This document shows, piece by piece, positions 20,621-29,292 of a stretch of 64,000 bases of DNA. A program made the position numbers and the translations under genes. Origin of the DNA: JAJDXW01 sp965202895 (lineage in GTDB: Bacteria > Pseudomonadota > Gammaproteobacteria > HK1); assembly GCA_965202895.1 (NCBI GenBank), contig OZ241901.1, forward strand, positions 1,178,001-1,242,000, given 5' to 3'. The first letter of the stretch is position 1, and every line of letters begins with the position of its first letter. The notes beneath the pieces are model-generated. The model saw only the letters and a list, made by a program, of their open reading frames with translations, was not told the origin of the DNA and did not search any database.

Positions 20621-20986
20621 ACCCGCCGGCCACCATCCGATCGAGGCAGGCATGCACGTACCCTGCCTCACCTTCGCGTACGAGCTGACCGGGCGTCTTG
20701 CCGGCGAATCCCGGCAACACCTCCGAGCGGAACCAGGCATAGGTGACGAGCGGAGAGGAGCCGGTATATGCCTCTACGCGACGAAGGATCTCCACCATCT
20801 CCCGCAGCCGGGTCTGCGTCTTCCGGGCCTGGACCCCGCGATGTGCCCGAGAGCGCGTCCCGGCTGAGCCCCAAGGCGCCGGCTGACCCCGGTCTTCGCC
20901 GTGCGCAACACGCCCGCGATGCGCGCGGGTGAGAATACCGGGGATCGCCATCGACGAGTTCCTGAAGCTGCACCATCACGCCCCAT
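20613..20986 (-). pseudogene. Frameshifted Xre/MbcA/ParS-type antitoxin
   Basis: The last ~65 residues (KTQTRLREMVEILRRVEAYTG..., PLVTYAWFRSEVLPGFAGKT, AGYVHACLDRMVAGGYA) form the toxin-binding C-terminal domain of Xre/MbcA antitoxins. The N-terminal helix-turn-helix is present only as pieces in three frames: FSPARIAGVLRTAKTGVSR, then LGLSRDALSGTSR, then the C-terminal frame. Two frameshifts are needed to restore it, so the antitoxin is dead, matching the truncated toxin downstream. Confidence 0.65.
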
Positions 20987-21069
20987 GTTTTGGCGGGCCG
21001 ATGGGTAATCTTATCCGGTTTTCCGCTCGCGCCGACAGCCGAAGCCGACTACGCGGGTCCGAGCGACCC

Positions 21070-21195
21070 AGGGATGCAGGCGTCGCGTCTGCTTTGCCTT
21101 ATGGCGGGCCGACGGCCCGCTTGCGGGCGGGACCGCCCGCGTCCCGGAGGGACGCGTCGTTCCCAGGAGACGCGCCGCTCCCAGGATGCACTTCT
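21070..21195. repeat. R1-type hairpin core
   Basis: A GC-rich palindromic block (CGTCGCGTCTGC, GGCCCGCTTGCGGGCGGGAC, GTCCCGGAGGGACGCG) closest to the copy inside the DUF1156 gene at 27361-27472. It lies in the divergent gap between the dead antitoxin and the AAA ATPase pair. The outer R1 ends are not recognisable. The rest of 20987-21406 holds the promoter below. Confidence 0.55.
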
Positions 21196-21342
21196 CCGGG
21201 CGACGGACCGCCACGGCAGCCGCAGGCCTTGTTCCGGCCAGGGGGCGGGATGTCCGAAAGCCCCGCGCCTCCGGCGTGTTGCGGGCGGTGGCGGCCGTCG
21301 TCAGCACGGGCGACGCGAGATGAATTTTTGCCAAAAAATCCA

Positions 21343-21371
21343 TTGCCAAAACATTTCTTGTCGTTTACCGT
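21343..21371 (+). promoter_or_regulatory. Promoter of the AAA/AAA-TPR pair with direct repeat
   Basis: TTGCCA (21343-21348) and TACCGT (21366-21371) are spaced 17 bp, about 36 bp before the start codon. TTGCCAAAA occurs twice, at 21328-21336 and 21343-21351, 15 bp apart, a possible regulator site overlapping the -35. A strong GGAGGG ribosome-binding site follows. Confidence 0.45.
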
Positions 21372-21406
21372 GACGCTGTGTCGGAGCTCTCGCGGAGGGA
21401 ACCCGG

Positions 21407-22612
21407 ATGCGCAACGTCATCGGACAGGCCGTCGTCGGCGACGATCTCTACGGGCGGGACCACGAGCTGGCCCGTCTGTGGGAGATGCTGGAGCAGGGCG
21501 AGCACATCCTGATGCTCGCTCCCAGACGGGTGGGCAAGACCAGCCTGATGCTGGAACTCCGCCGCGCACCTCGCGGGAATTGGAACGTCATCTACGTCGA
21601 CGTCGAGCGAGGCGACGGCCCGGCCGACTTCGTGGCGGCGGTTCTCTCTGCGCTGGCGGCCGATCACCGGTATCGGAGCCGTTTCGAGGCGATCCCGTTC
21701 TCGGGCGCGGTCAAGGACGTTCTTGGACGTCTTCAGTCCGTCAGCGTCGACATCGACGTGTTGCGGGTCGAGCTCAAGGGCGCAATCGGCTCCGAGTGGG
21801 ATCATGCCGCGGACCAGCTTCAGGCGCGTCTGGCGAGCTTGCCGCCCGCGGGCGCCAACCTTCTGATCATCGTCGATGAGCTGCCGTTCCTCGTCTCGCG
21901 AATGCTGCGGACCGCCGAACGGAAGCACGACGCCGAGAGGCTGCTGTCCCGGCTCCGGTATTGGCGTCAGGCGCCGGAGCTGCGCGGGAAGGTTCACACG
22001 CTGGTCGGCGGATCGATCGGGCTCGAAGGCGTCCTGCGGCGTGCGAGCCTTTCGGGCTTGATCAACGACCTCGCCCCGTTCCACCTGGACTCGTGGGACA
22101 GGCCCACCGCCGTCGAATTCCTGAAGGCGCTTGGAAGCGGCTGCGACTTCCGTCTCGACGATGACTCCATCGCCCGGATCCTGGACTTGCTGCGGGACCC
22201 CGTTCCGTACCACGTGCAGCTTTTCTTTTCGGCGCTTCGCGATGCCTGTGGAAGCGAACCTTCCCGTGTTTCGTCCGAGATGATCGAACGGTGTTTTGAA
22301 GAGCGGCTTGCCGGAGCCAGGGGGACCGCTCATCTCGATCATTACGCGGAGCGCCTTGAGATTGCCTTCGACGAGCGGGAGCACGAGATGGCTCGCGACG
22401 TCCTGGGCCGGGCCTGCCGGCGAGAGGACGGCGCAAGCCTTGTGGAGATCGAGGACCTGCGGGGTCATAGTGAGCAGACGTACTTGTCGGTGCTGCGCGA
22501 CCTGGAGGCCGACGGTTACGTGATACACGAAGGCAGCCGGCTGACATTCCGCTCCAATCTCTTGCGGAAGTGGTGGCGGAAGTACCACCACGGCAGGGGG
22601 GTTGCGCCATGA
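21407..22612 (+). CDS. AAA ATPase with C-terminal winged helix (COG1672-like)
   Basis: A 401-residue STAND/archaeal-type ATPase. It begins with the FYGRE-like box (LYGRDHELARLWEML), has Walker A APRRVGKT (Lys44) and Walker B LLIIVDELPFL, and a C-terminal winged-helix region (SVLRDLEADGYVIHEGSRLTF). These proteins sense a trigger and couple it to an effector. The second gene starts inside its stop codon (ATGA), so the pair is one unit with a promoter of its own and opposite in direction to its neighbours. Both genes are intact, unlike most of the island. Confidence 0.85.
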   Translation: MRNVIGQAVVGDDLYGRDHELARLWEMLEQGEHILMLAPRRVGKTSLMLELRRAPRGNWNVIYVDVERGDGPADFVAAVLSALAADHRYRSRFEAIPFSGAVKDVLGRLQSVSVDIDVLRVELKGAIGSEWDHAADQLQARLASLPPAGANLLIIVDELPFLVSRMLRTAERKHDAERLLSRLRYWRQAPELRGKVHTLVGGSIGLEGVLRRASLSGLINDLAPFHLDSWDRPTAVEFLKALGSGCDFRLDDDSIARILDLLRDPVPYHVQLFFSALRDACGSEPSRVSSEMIERCFEERLAGARGTAHLDHYAERLEIAFDEREHEMARDVLGRACRREDGASLVEIEDLRGHSEQTYLSVLRDLEADGYVIHEGSRLTFRSNLLRKWWRKYHHGRGVAP

Positions 22613-24291
22613 TCCGCCGCCGGCTCTACAACCCGGCCCAACTGACCCCCGACGAGCTGAAGGCGTCGTTCGTCGCGCGCGAGGACACCCTTGCGGAGAT
22701 GCTCCGCCTGATTGGCGAGCAGCCCCCCGGCCGGCCATGCCAGCACGTGATGCTCATCGGCCCGCGTGGCATGGGGAAGACCACCCTCGGGCTGCGCTTC
22801 CTGCATGCGCTCGGGGACGCTCCCGATCTTGCCGCGTGCTGGCAGCCCGTCGCGTTCTACGAGGAAAGCTACGAGATCGGCGATCTCGCGGATTTCTGGC
22901 TCGCCGCCTTGCGCCATCTGACCCGCGCCACCAACGACCCACGATGGGCGGACAGAGCCGACGCGCTCGCGAGGGACGAAGGAGACACGGAACGGCTCGC
23001 CGCATACGCTCTCTCGGCGCTCATGGATTTTTCCCGGGAAAACGGGAAACGGCTGATCCTGTTCGTCGAGAACCTGGACGCCATCTTCGGGCAGTTGCGG
23101 GACGAGCGCGAGATCCATGCCCTGCGCGCCACCCTGATCGAACGTCCGGACATCCTGCTGCTCGGGTCCGCCAACGCCGTCTTCGAAGCCATTCGCAGCC
23201 ACGGAGAACCCTTCTACGAATTCTTCCGGTTGTTCATTCTCGAAGGTCTCGGGCGGGAAGACGCGCATCGGATACTCGCAGCCCTCGCGGGCGGTGAAGG
23301 CAGGCCGGAAATCCCGGAAACCATGAAGCGGGAGCGCGGCCGGCTGGAGACCATACGCCGGCTGACGGGTGGCAATCCGAGGCTGCTGGTGCTTGCCTGC
23401 CGCATGTTGATCGAGTCGCCGCTCGGATCCGCCTTCGAGGATCTGGAAAGTCTCATCGACGAACAGACCCCCTACTTCAAGGCCCGGATCGAGGAATTGC
23501 CGATCCAGGCCCGGAAGGTGTTCCACTGTCTCGCGGAAGGATGGAAGCCGATGCTGGCGAAGGAGGTGGCTGGCGCCGCGAAGCTGAGCTCCTCGCACGC
23601 CAGCGCCCAGCTCCGGCAACTCGTGGAGAAGGGCTATGCAAGAGAAGTTCGCCTGCCGAAGGAGAAACGGGCGCGGTACGAGGTCAGCGACCGCTTCTAC
23701 AACATCTACTACCTGCTGCGTTTCTCGCGCGCAGGGCGGGATCGACTGGAACGGCTCGTCGTCTTCCTTGGCTGGTTGAACAGGCACGGGAAACACGACG
23801 AAGCGGAAGCTGCGTGCAGAAGGGCTACTGCTGTCGAACCGGCGCATGAGGAATCATGGCGTGTCTTGGCGGAGGTGATCCTCTGGCAGGACGATGATGC
23901 ACGTTTGCCGGAGGCCGAGGAGTGCGCCCGTCGTGCGGTGGAGCTGGCGCCGGAAAGTCCGCAGGCATTGCATATGCTCTCCGACGTCCTGGCTTGTCGC
24001 GGCAGATGGACGGAGGCACTGGATCATCTCGAACACGCGCTGCGTATCGGCGGCGATTCTTTCCAGGAAAATCAATGGCCCGGTTTGACGGAATCGCTGA
24101 TCCCGGCGGTTGCCGCCGGCTATGGGTCACGGGTCAAGAGCATGATGGAGGAAGCCGGGCTGGCCGAACCGATGGAACCGCTCTGGCATGCGACGAGGGC
24201 GGAGTTGGGGGAAGAACTCGAACCCCTGCCTGCGGAGATCATGGAAACCGTGACGGACCTCCGGCAGGAATTTTCAGACTGGAAACGCTGA
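22609..24291 (+). CDS. AAA ATPase with winged helix and TPR tail
   Basis: A 560-residue protein. The N-terminal P-loop NTPase has Walker A GPRGMGKT (51-58) and Walker B KRLILFVENLDAIF. A winged-helix segment follows (LSSSHASAQLRQLVEKGYAREV), then ~170 residues with TPR-like helices (AEAACRRATAVEPAHEESWR, AEECARRAVELAPESPQALH, EALDHLEHAL). I chose the ATG at 22609, overlapping the upstream stop, rather than an upstream in-frame start. No effector domain (nuclease, protease, membrane) is visible in either ATPase, so the output of the pair is unknown. Confidence 0.85.
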   Translation: MIRRRLYNPAQLTPDELKASFVAREDTLAEMLRLIGEQPPGRPCQHVMLIGPRGMGKTTLGLRFLHALGDAPDLAACWQPVAFYEESYEIGDLADFWLAALRHLTRATNDPRWADRADALARDEGDTERLAAYALSALMDFSRENGKRLILFVENLDAIFGQLRDEREIHALRATLIERPDILLLGSANAVFEAIRSHGEPFYEFFRLFILEGLGREDAHRILAALAGGEGRPEIPETMKRERGRLETIRRLTGGNPRLLVLACRMLIESPLGSAFEDLESLIDEQTPYFKARIEELPIQARKVFHCLAEGWKPMLAKEVAGAAKLSSSHASAQLRQLVEKGYAREVRLPKEKRARYEVSDRFYNIYYLLRFSRAGRDRLERLVVFLGWLNRHGKHDEAEAACRRATAVEPAHEESWRVLAEVILWQDDDARLPEAEECARRAVELAPESPQALHMLSDVLACRGRWTEALDHLEHALRIGGDSFQENQWPGLTESLIPAVAAGYGSRVKSMMEEAGLAEPMEPLWHATRAELGEELEPLPAEIMETVTDLRQEFSDWKR

Positions 24292-24369
24292 AAGCGTTTC
24301 CACGGAAGCGGCGATGTGCTTGTCCGCTGCCAGAACGATGAGATCCAGGGCTTCGATGCCGGGGCTCAC
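24274..24369 (-). pseudogene. 31-codon stub of ATPase partner gene
   Basis: A GTG overlapping the stop of the ATPase gene opens a frame reading MSPGIEALDLIVLAADKHIA.. that stops after 31 codons. The hydrophobic strand ending in AADK is how partner proteins of such ATPases commonly begin, as I recall from similar two-gene systems. If so, the partner (often a TOPRIM or nuclease-like effector) was cut away where the convergent ATPase pair was inserted. It overlaps that gene's 3' end by 18 bp. Confidence 0.45.
24281..24301. terminator. Bidirectional hairpin between convergent genes
   Basis: GGAAACGCT (24281-24289), loop GAA, AGCGTTTCC (24293-24301) form a perfect 9-bp stem that spans the stop codon of the plus-strand ATPase gene and the stub on the minus strand. 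It is suited to end transcription from both sides. Confidence 0.55.
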
Positions 24370-25634
24370 CCGAGCACTCCCGCGGTAAAGAAGACACTCA
24401 GGTTCGGAGATCCCTGCCAGTCCCTCAGCCCGGGATGTGCCCGGGCCGGGATGACGTCCGTCGCTCCATTGGAGTCCTTGCCAAAACACAGTACGTGCTC
24501 CAGATCCGCATGGTTCAGAAAAACCGGGGAATGCGTCGCCAGCAACACCTGGGAGTCGTATACCGAAGACAGGGCATCGTAAACGTCCTGCGTCACCCCT
24601 GGATGCAACCCGTTCTCCGGCTCCTCCATCAAATACGTCTTGCCGGAATCCTGGAGATAGGCCGGCAGGGTCAGCGCCAACAGCCGCAGCGTCCCGTCGG
24701 AGACCGTCCACGACGGCACTTCCACTCCCGATACGTAGCGGATCATCAAGTAGCAGTGGCGGTCGTCTTCGCGGTCCACGACGCGGACACTCTCGATTTC
24801 GGGCAGGGAGACACGGACGTGATTCAGCCAGTCGTTGAACGCCTCCTCATGCTCTCGCCGGAGTTGCCGGATCACCCGAGGGAGGTTGGAACCATCGGGA
24901 GAGAAGCCTGCCCGGCGCCTGTCCGGCGGGCTGGACTGGCGCATTCGGGAGCTGTCCAGGAACAGCCTTTGTACGCCCGTGTCCAGCAATCTTTTCACGT
25001 GGGTGGAGACCGGAAACTTCTCGGGAGACTCGGGGAGATTCCCCAAGGTCGATCTCCCCGGGCCGAACGAGATGCTGATCGCCCATCCCTTTCCCGCCTT
25101 CTCGGATACTTCGATGTTGAAGTTGTCCTTTCCTTCGCGGGACTTGCTCAGTATCGTTCTCGATCCTCGCCTTCTGCCCCCGATCAGTATCGTCCCGGGA
25201 GCCTCGGGAGGGTCGGGGAAACGCAGAGGCTCCTGCCGTGATCGGTCATTTTCGCGGGGCATCAGAAGCGCTCTTTCGGAGTCGATGCGTATCCCGTTCC
25301 TTCCTTCCTTGATGGCGATTTCATAACGAAACGTCTTGAACTTCCTTTCCCGGGGGAGTTGATTCCTGGCACCCTTCGGTATATCGAACTCCACCGCCAG
25401 CTCGAAGCCGAGATCTTTCCGGGGACGGTCCCAAACCATGTCCTGGAAGTTCTGGGTGCGTTTGTCCACGGCAGACCCCAGGCCGCCGGACAACATGTCT
25501 CCCAGAAACATGACGACATCGAGCAGCGTGCTCTTGCCGCTGGCGTTGGGGCCGACCAGGACGTGGAAGCGGTCGAGCCGGACGTCCACGCAGCGGAGGC
25601 AACGGTAGTTGAGGGCCTGGATACGACGGATCAT
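24366..25634 (-). CDS. AAA_21/OLD-type ATPase
   Basis: A 422-residue SMC/ABC-like ATPase. The N-terminus IRRIQALNYRCLRCVDVRLD leads into Walker A GPNASGKS (28-35). The C-terminal half has the signature-like SDGTLRLLALTLPAYL, Walker B TYLMEEPENGLHPG and LLATHSPVFLNHAD with the switch histidine. There is no TOPRIM domain in the same chain, so it needs a partner effector; the following gene is only a stub. It starts 90 bp after the DUF1156 3' fragment, so the three were probably co-transcribed. Confidence 0.85.
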   Translation of the reverse strand: MIRRIQALNYRCLRCVDVRLDRFHVLVGPNASGKSTLLDVVMFLGDMLSGGLGSAVDKRTQNFQDMVWDRPRKDLGFELAVEFDIPKGARNQLPRERKFKTFRYEIAIKEGRNGIRIDSERALLMPRENDRSRQEPLRFPDPPEAPGTILIGGRRRGSRTILSKSREGKDNFNIEVSEKAGKGWAISISFGPGRSTLGNLPESPEKFPVSTHVKRLLDTGVQRLFLDSSRMRQSSPPDRRRAGFSPDGSNLPRVIRQLRREHEEAFNDWLNHVRVSLPEIESVRVVDREDDRHCYLMIRYVSGVEVPSWTVSDGTLRLLALTLPAYLQDSGKTYLMEEPENGLHPGVTQDVYDALSSVYDSQVLLATHSPVFLNHADLEHVLCFGKDSNGATDVIPARAHPGLRDWQGSPNLSVFFTAGVLG

Positions 25635-25723
25635 GGTCGGCGTCTGTAGCAGCAGCAGAAAGAGGGCCTGGGACGGCTATCGCGGCCGGCATGGCGGGGG
25701 AGGCGGCAGGTCATGGTCGAAGT

Positions 25724-26389
25724 CTACAGGAGGGATTCCTGGCGGTGGGCGGAGGCGCCGCCACGGGTGCGGATGTGGTTCTGGACGGATTCCAGGGTGG
25801 CGCGCTCCTCCGATCCGCCCTCGGCGAGCTCGATCAGGGCCTGTACGACCCGGGCGAACAGCTCGTGGCGCCAGAGCCCATGTGATTCCAGGTAGGCGTC
25901 CACGCGGCTTTGCTCGCCGGTCTTCCAGAGCTGCATCAGCCTGTGGACGCGGTCGATCAGCGGCGGGGCGCCGCCCTCCGCCGGCGGCCCGCCGAGGTCG
26001 CGGGCGCGGCGGCGGTTCCAGGGCTTGAGACGGGCCTCGCTCCCGGAGGCGTCGCGCCCTTCCGCCGCCCCGCCTTCCTCTTCCGGGGCCTCCACGGACG
26101 CCGCGCGCGTGCTGCGGGCCAGCAGGTCCAAGCGTCCGGCGAGAGCGGCATCCGAGAGGTTGCACGAGAGCGCGTAGAGGATGCAAGCCCCGGCCGGCGC
26201 CGCGCCGAGGCCGAAGTCGTTGCGGTGCAGCAGGTAGTAGGTGGTGGGGTCGTCCAGCTCGTCCGTCGCGCCGCCCCCGTCATGGCGGAGCAGGCGGCTT
26301 ACGACGAAGCCGACCACCATGCGCCGCACGTGACGCAGGAACTCGGCGACGGTCAGCCGCTCGTCCGCTTGGTCCGCCTTCCTCACCAC
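25724..26389 (-). pseudogene. DUF1156 methylase, detached C-terminal part
   Basis: A 221-codon frame that reads as the C-terminal region of COG1743/DUF1156 methylases: FLRHVRRMVVGFVVSRLL, DDPTTYYLLHRNDFGLGAAP, CILYALSCNLSDAALAGR and ALIELAEGGSEERATLESV. In family members this follows the upstream part in one chain after a segment of about 20 residues. Here that linker is missing and the frame changes. The fragment starts at GTG codons overlapping the stop of the upstream frame, so reinitiation could still make a two-piece enzyme. Confidence 0.7.
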
Positions 26390-29238
26390 CGGATGCCGGC
26401 GTCCCAGAAGTCCCGCAGGCGCAGGGCGACGTTCTCCTGCATCTCGGCCAGCACCTTGCCGTCCCAGCCGGGGCGGGCGGTCGCCGGGCGCTTCTTGCAG
26501 ACGAGCCAGATGGAGGAGGAGAGGCGTGCGCCCCCGGCGACCTTGTTCTGCATCTCGGTCTGGATCGGCCAGGAGCCGTCCACCACGAAGCCCGCGCGGA
26601 TGAGGGCCGACACCAGTGTTTCCCAGGCCGTGGGCTGCTTGTTGGCGAACACGACCACCAGCCGACCGTTCTCATCGAGTGCTTTCAGGCAGCTCTGAAA
26701 GACCCGGAACATGCCGTCCTCGTAGGCGGTCCTGGATGCGGCTACGTCGGAGTCGAAACGGCCCGGCTGATCGACCAGCTCACCGTCGTTCTTCTCCCGG
26801 TCCCACTTCGGACCAAGAGGTTCGGCGAACGCCGCGTCGGTTTCCGGCGAGAGCCCGTACAGCGTGCGCCGGAGCCAGACGTAGAAGAAATCCATCAGGT
26901 CGGAGTAGGGGATCGCGTCGTAGTACGGCGGATCGGTGCAGATCAGATCGAAGCTGCTGAGCTTGAGATCGGTAGCGGACGACCGCAACACGTTCGGAAC
27001 GGGCGCTTCCTCGGTTGCGGTCTGGACGTGCTCGACCGCCCGCGCGATCCACTCGACGGCCTGGATGAAGCCGCCGCTGGCATCCGCCAGCGGACACGAC
27101 TCGGCGAAGTCCCACACCATCGGCAGCGCGAAACGGGCAAAGGTGCTGCGGATTTTCTCAGGATTGTTGGTCCAGGTGGCGAGCGTGCTGCCCCGATCCG
27201 CCAGCCGGCTGATCGACGGGGCCAGACAGGCGGTCAACGCCTCGCGCCACTCCTCCGGGTAGCCACCGTGGTCGTCGTCAGGTTCCGCACAGGACGATTC
27301 CATGCCACCGGATCGGCTTGCACCCGCGGCCCGGTCAGGGTCGGAGCGGGGCGACGGATACCTTGGGAACGGCGTGTCCCGGAGGGACGCGGGCGTCTCG
27401 CCTGCTTCGCCATATGGTGGGCCTCCGTCCCGCTTGCGGGCGGGACGCCCCCCGTTCCCAGAACCCGCACCCGCCTCCGGTATGCTGTCGTGACTGTGCG
27501 CCGAAAGATCGCGCTCCGAGGAGACGTGCCGAGCCGGCCGGCCTGCATCTGCCGCTACGAGCCGGTCGGCATGAAACAGGCTTGGATTCCGCAGTGGCGG
27601 TCGCTCGGAAGACCCGGCATCGTGACCGATTGGCGCCGTCCCACTCATCAGACCGGCGCAACGGCGGATCTCCTGGACGAACGTTCCCAGCGCCAGGAGT
27701 TGCCGATTCGTGAAGAGCCGCCGCCAGGTATCGAACCCGTAGCGGGGCAGCCCGGAAGCCCCGCGCGAGTTGGGCGACGGTCGATCCGGGCTGACGGGCT
27801 CGACAGGAAGGCCGAACGGTATCTCCTGATAGAGCCGGCCGATTTCTTCCTCCGTCACGCACGCTGCTTCGATCTCGGTCTCGGTCGGCAGGCGGTATTC
27901 CTTGCCCTCCTGCCCGTCCACGACCACCGCCGTCATGCGCTCGCCGATCCGTCCCGCGCGGCCCTCGGTGCGAATGTCCCGCATCGTGACGATCGCGCCA
28001 CAACATGGGCACTGCGCACCACTCCCGCTCATCGTGCCGGCGCCCAGGTTCCGGTCGTGCTCGCGCTTCTGCGCGGGGCTTCCGCTCCCCTCGGGAACAC
28101 CCCGCTCGACGCCGAAGGCGACCCCGGCACCGTCATCCCGCCGCTCCATCGTGAGCAGCACACGCTTCTTCGCCGTCCTGCACAACCAGCGCGTCTTGAG
28201 CAACGGGATCTCCGCCCGGCAGTCGCCGCACCGCACCGTGCGCGCCCAGAGATACGCCACCGTCGGCTTCGCTACCCACCGGGGGTTCGCCTCGTTTTCC
28301 AGATAGAGCGAATCGAACTCCGCGTTGAGCGAAGCTACCGACACCTGCCCGTTCTCGTCCGGTTCGAGCCGCCTCGGCGGCCGGGGCCGGTAGCGCACCG
28401 TCGGGAGCGGAGTGGGCGAAGCGGATCGCCCGCGCCCCTTGCGCCGCACCGGCTCGAACTCCGCATACGTCGGATAGCGTGCCGCCAACGCCCGCCTCGC
28501 CCCGGCCAGCACCCACCGTCCCCAAGCCCGAAGATGCCAAGCGAAGTCCGCGCCCGCCACCGGAGACGTCGACCCGAAAAGCGCCGCCACCCGCACCGCC
28601 TCTCCGTCACCATGCCCATACTCGGCAAGCGCCTTGCGTACCGCACTCGCCTTCGTCACCCCTTGCGCCTTCAGGAACTCCTCGATGAAGGCCCGGTCGT
28701 CCAACGCGAACGCCGGCAACGGCCGGGCCTCCCCGCCCAGCAACCGCGGATAGTGGAGCGTGCAGCGGAGGATGAACCACGCCACCGGATTGATGTCCGC
28801 CGCCACCGCCTCGCACCCGAGCCGCATCGCTTCCAGCGGAATCGCCCCGCCCCCAGCGAACGGGTCCAACACCCGTGGCGCCCGCCCCCCGAACGCCTCC
28901 CGGATCTCCGCCCGGAACCTCGCAAGCTCCCCGCCGTCCTCGCGTCCCCAATGGAAGATCCCGCCCCGGGTCTCCTCCCTCATGCGCTCGCCGCCAGCAC
29001 CCGGCGCCTCCACCACCTGCCCCGCCATCCGCGTCAGCAGCTTCCGTCTTCCCGCCCGGTCGCCCGGGTCCGGCAACAGCGTCGCCAGCAACGCGGCCCG
29101 GCTCGCCGCCAACGGCCGCCGCGCCGGCCAGATGTGCAGCGTCGAGATGTGCCCGTGCCGCACGTTCTTCTCGTGCACCGAATCCAGCGACACCTGCTTC
29201 AGCGGAAACGCCGCTTCGATCAACCGCTGGTAATTCAA
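26383..29238 (-). CDS. DUF1156 (COG1743) adenine-specific DNA methylase, N-terminal part, with repeat insertion
   Basis: 951 residues. The start LIEAAFPLKQVSLDSVHEKN and HISTLHIWPARRPLAASRAA are diagnostic of DUF1156. SAM motif I is DPFAGGGAIPLEAMRLG; the catalytic motif is DPPYYDAIPYSDLMDFFY. Zinc-ribbon cysteines (CGDCRAEIPLL, CPCC) lie between. About residues 555-660 are alien: low-complexity, and their core is encoded by an R1-type palindrome (27361-27472), kept in frame. The chain ends early at DFWDAGIRW, where a small deletion joins GIR to the VVRKAD segment out of frame. The start is TTG at 29238; activity is doubtful. Confidence 0.8.
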   Translation of the reverse strand: MNYQRLIEAAFPLKQVSLDSVHEKNVRHGHISTLHIWPARRPLAASRAALLATLLPDPGDRAGRRKLLTRMAGQVVEAPGAGGERMREETRGGIFHWGREDGGELARFRAEIREAFGGRAPRVLDPFAGGGAIPLEAMRLGCEAVAADINPVAWFILRCTLHYPRLLGGEARPLPAFALDDRAFIEEFLKAQGVTKASAVRKALAEYGHGDGEAVRVAALFGSTSPVAGADFAWHLRAWGRWVLAGARRALAARYPTYAEFEPVRRKGRGRSASPTPLPTVRYRPRPPRRLEPDENGQVSVASLNAEFDSLYLENEANPRWVAKPTVAYLWARTVRCGDCRAEIPLLKTRWLCRTAKKRVLLTMERRDDGAGVAFGVERGVPEGSGSPAQKREHDRNLGAGTMSGSGAQCPCCGAIVTMRDIRTEGRAGRIGERMTAVVVDGQEGKEYRLPTETEIEAACVTEEEIGRLYQEIPFGLPVEPVSPDRPSPNSRGASGLPRYGFDTWRRLFTNRQLLALGTFVQEIRRCAGLMSGTAPIGHDAGSSERPPLRNPSLFHADRLVAADAGRPARHVSSERDLSAHSHDSIPEAGAGSGNGGRPARKRDGGPPYGEAGETPASLRDTPFPRYPSPRSDPDRAAGASRSGGMESSCAEPDDDHGGYPEEWREALTACLAPSISRLADRGSTLATWTNNPEKIRSTFARFALPMVWDFAESCPLADASGGFIQAVEWIARAVEHVQTATEEAPVPNVLRSSATDLKLSSFDLICTDPPYYDAIPYSDLMDFFYVWLRRTLYGLSPETDAAFAEPLGPKWDREKNDGELVDQPGRFDSDVAASRTAYEDGMFRVFQSCLKALDENGRLVVVFANKQPTAWETLVSALIRAGFVVDGSWPIQTEMQNKVAGGARLSSSIWLVCKKRPATARPGWDGKVLAEMQENVALRLRDFWDAGIRW
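27361..27472. repeat. R1-type palindrome inside DUF1156 gene
   Basis: The block runs from TTGGGAACGGCGTGTCCCGG to GGACGCCCCCCGTTCCC, with GGGAACGG/CCGTTCCC at its ends. It resembles 21070-21195 and the intergenic R1 cores. Read on the minus strand it encodes GGRPARKRDGGPPYGEAGE-type residues in the methylase frame, so the insertion did not stop translation. Confidence 0.65.
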
Positions 29239-29292
29239 TCCTATGGATCCCTGTTTCGGGGGATATAAACGATTACTCCCATATAACTGGCG

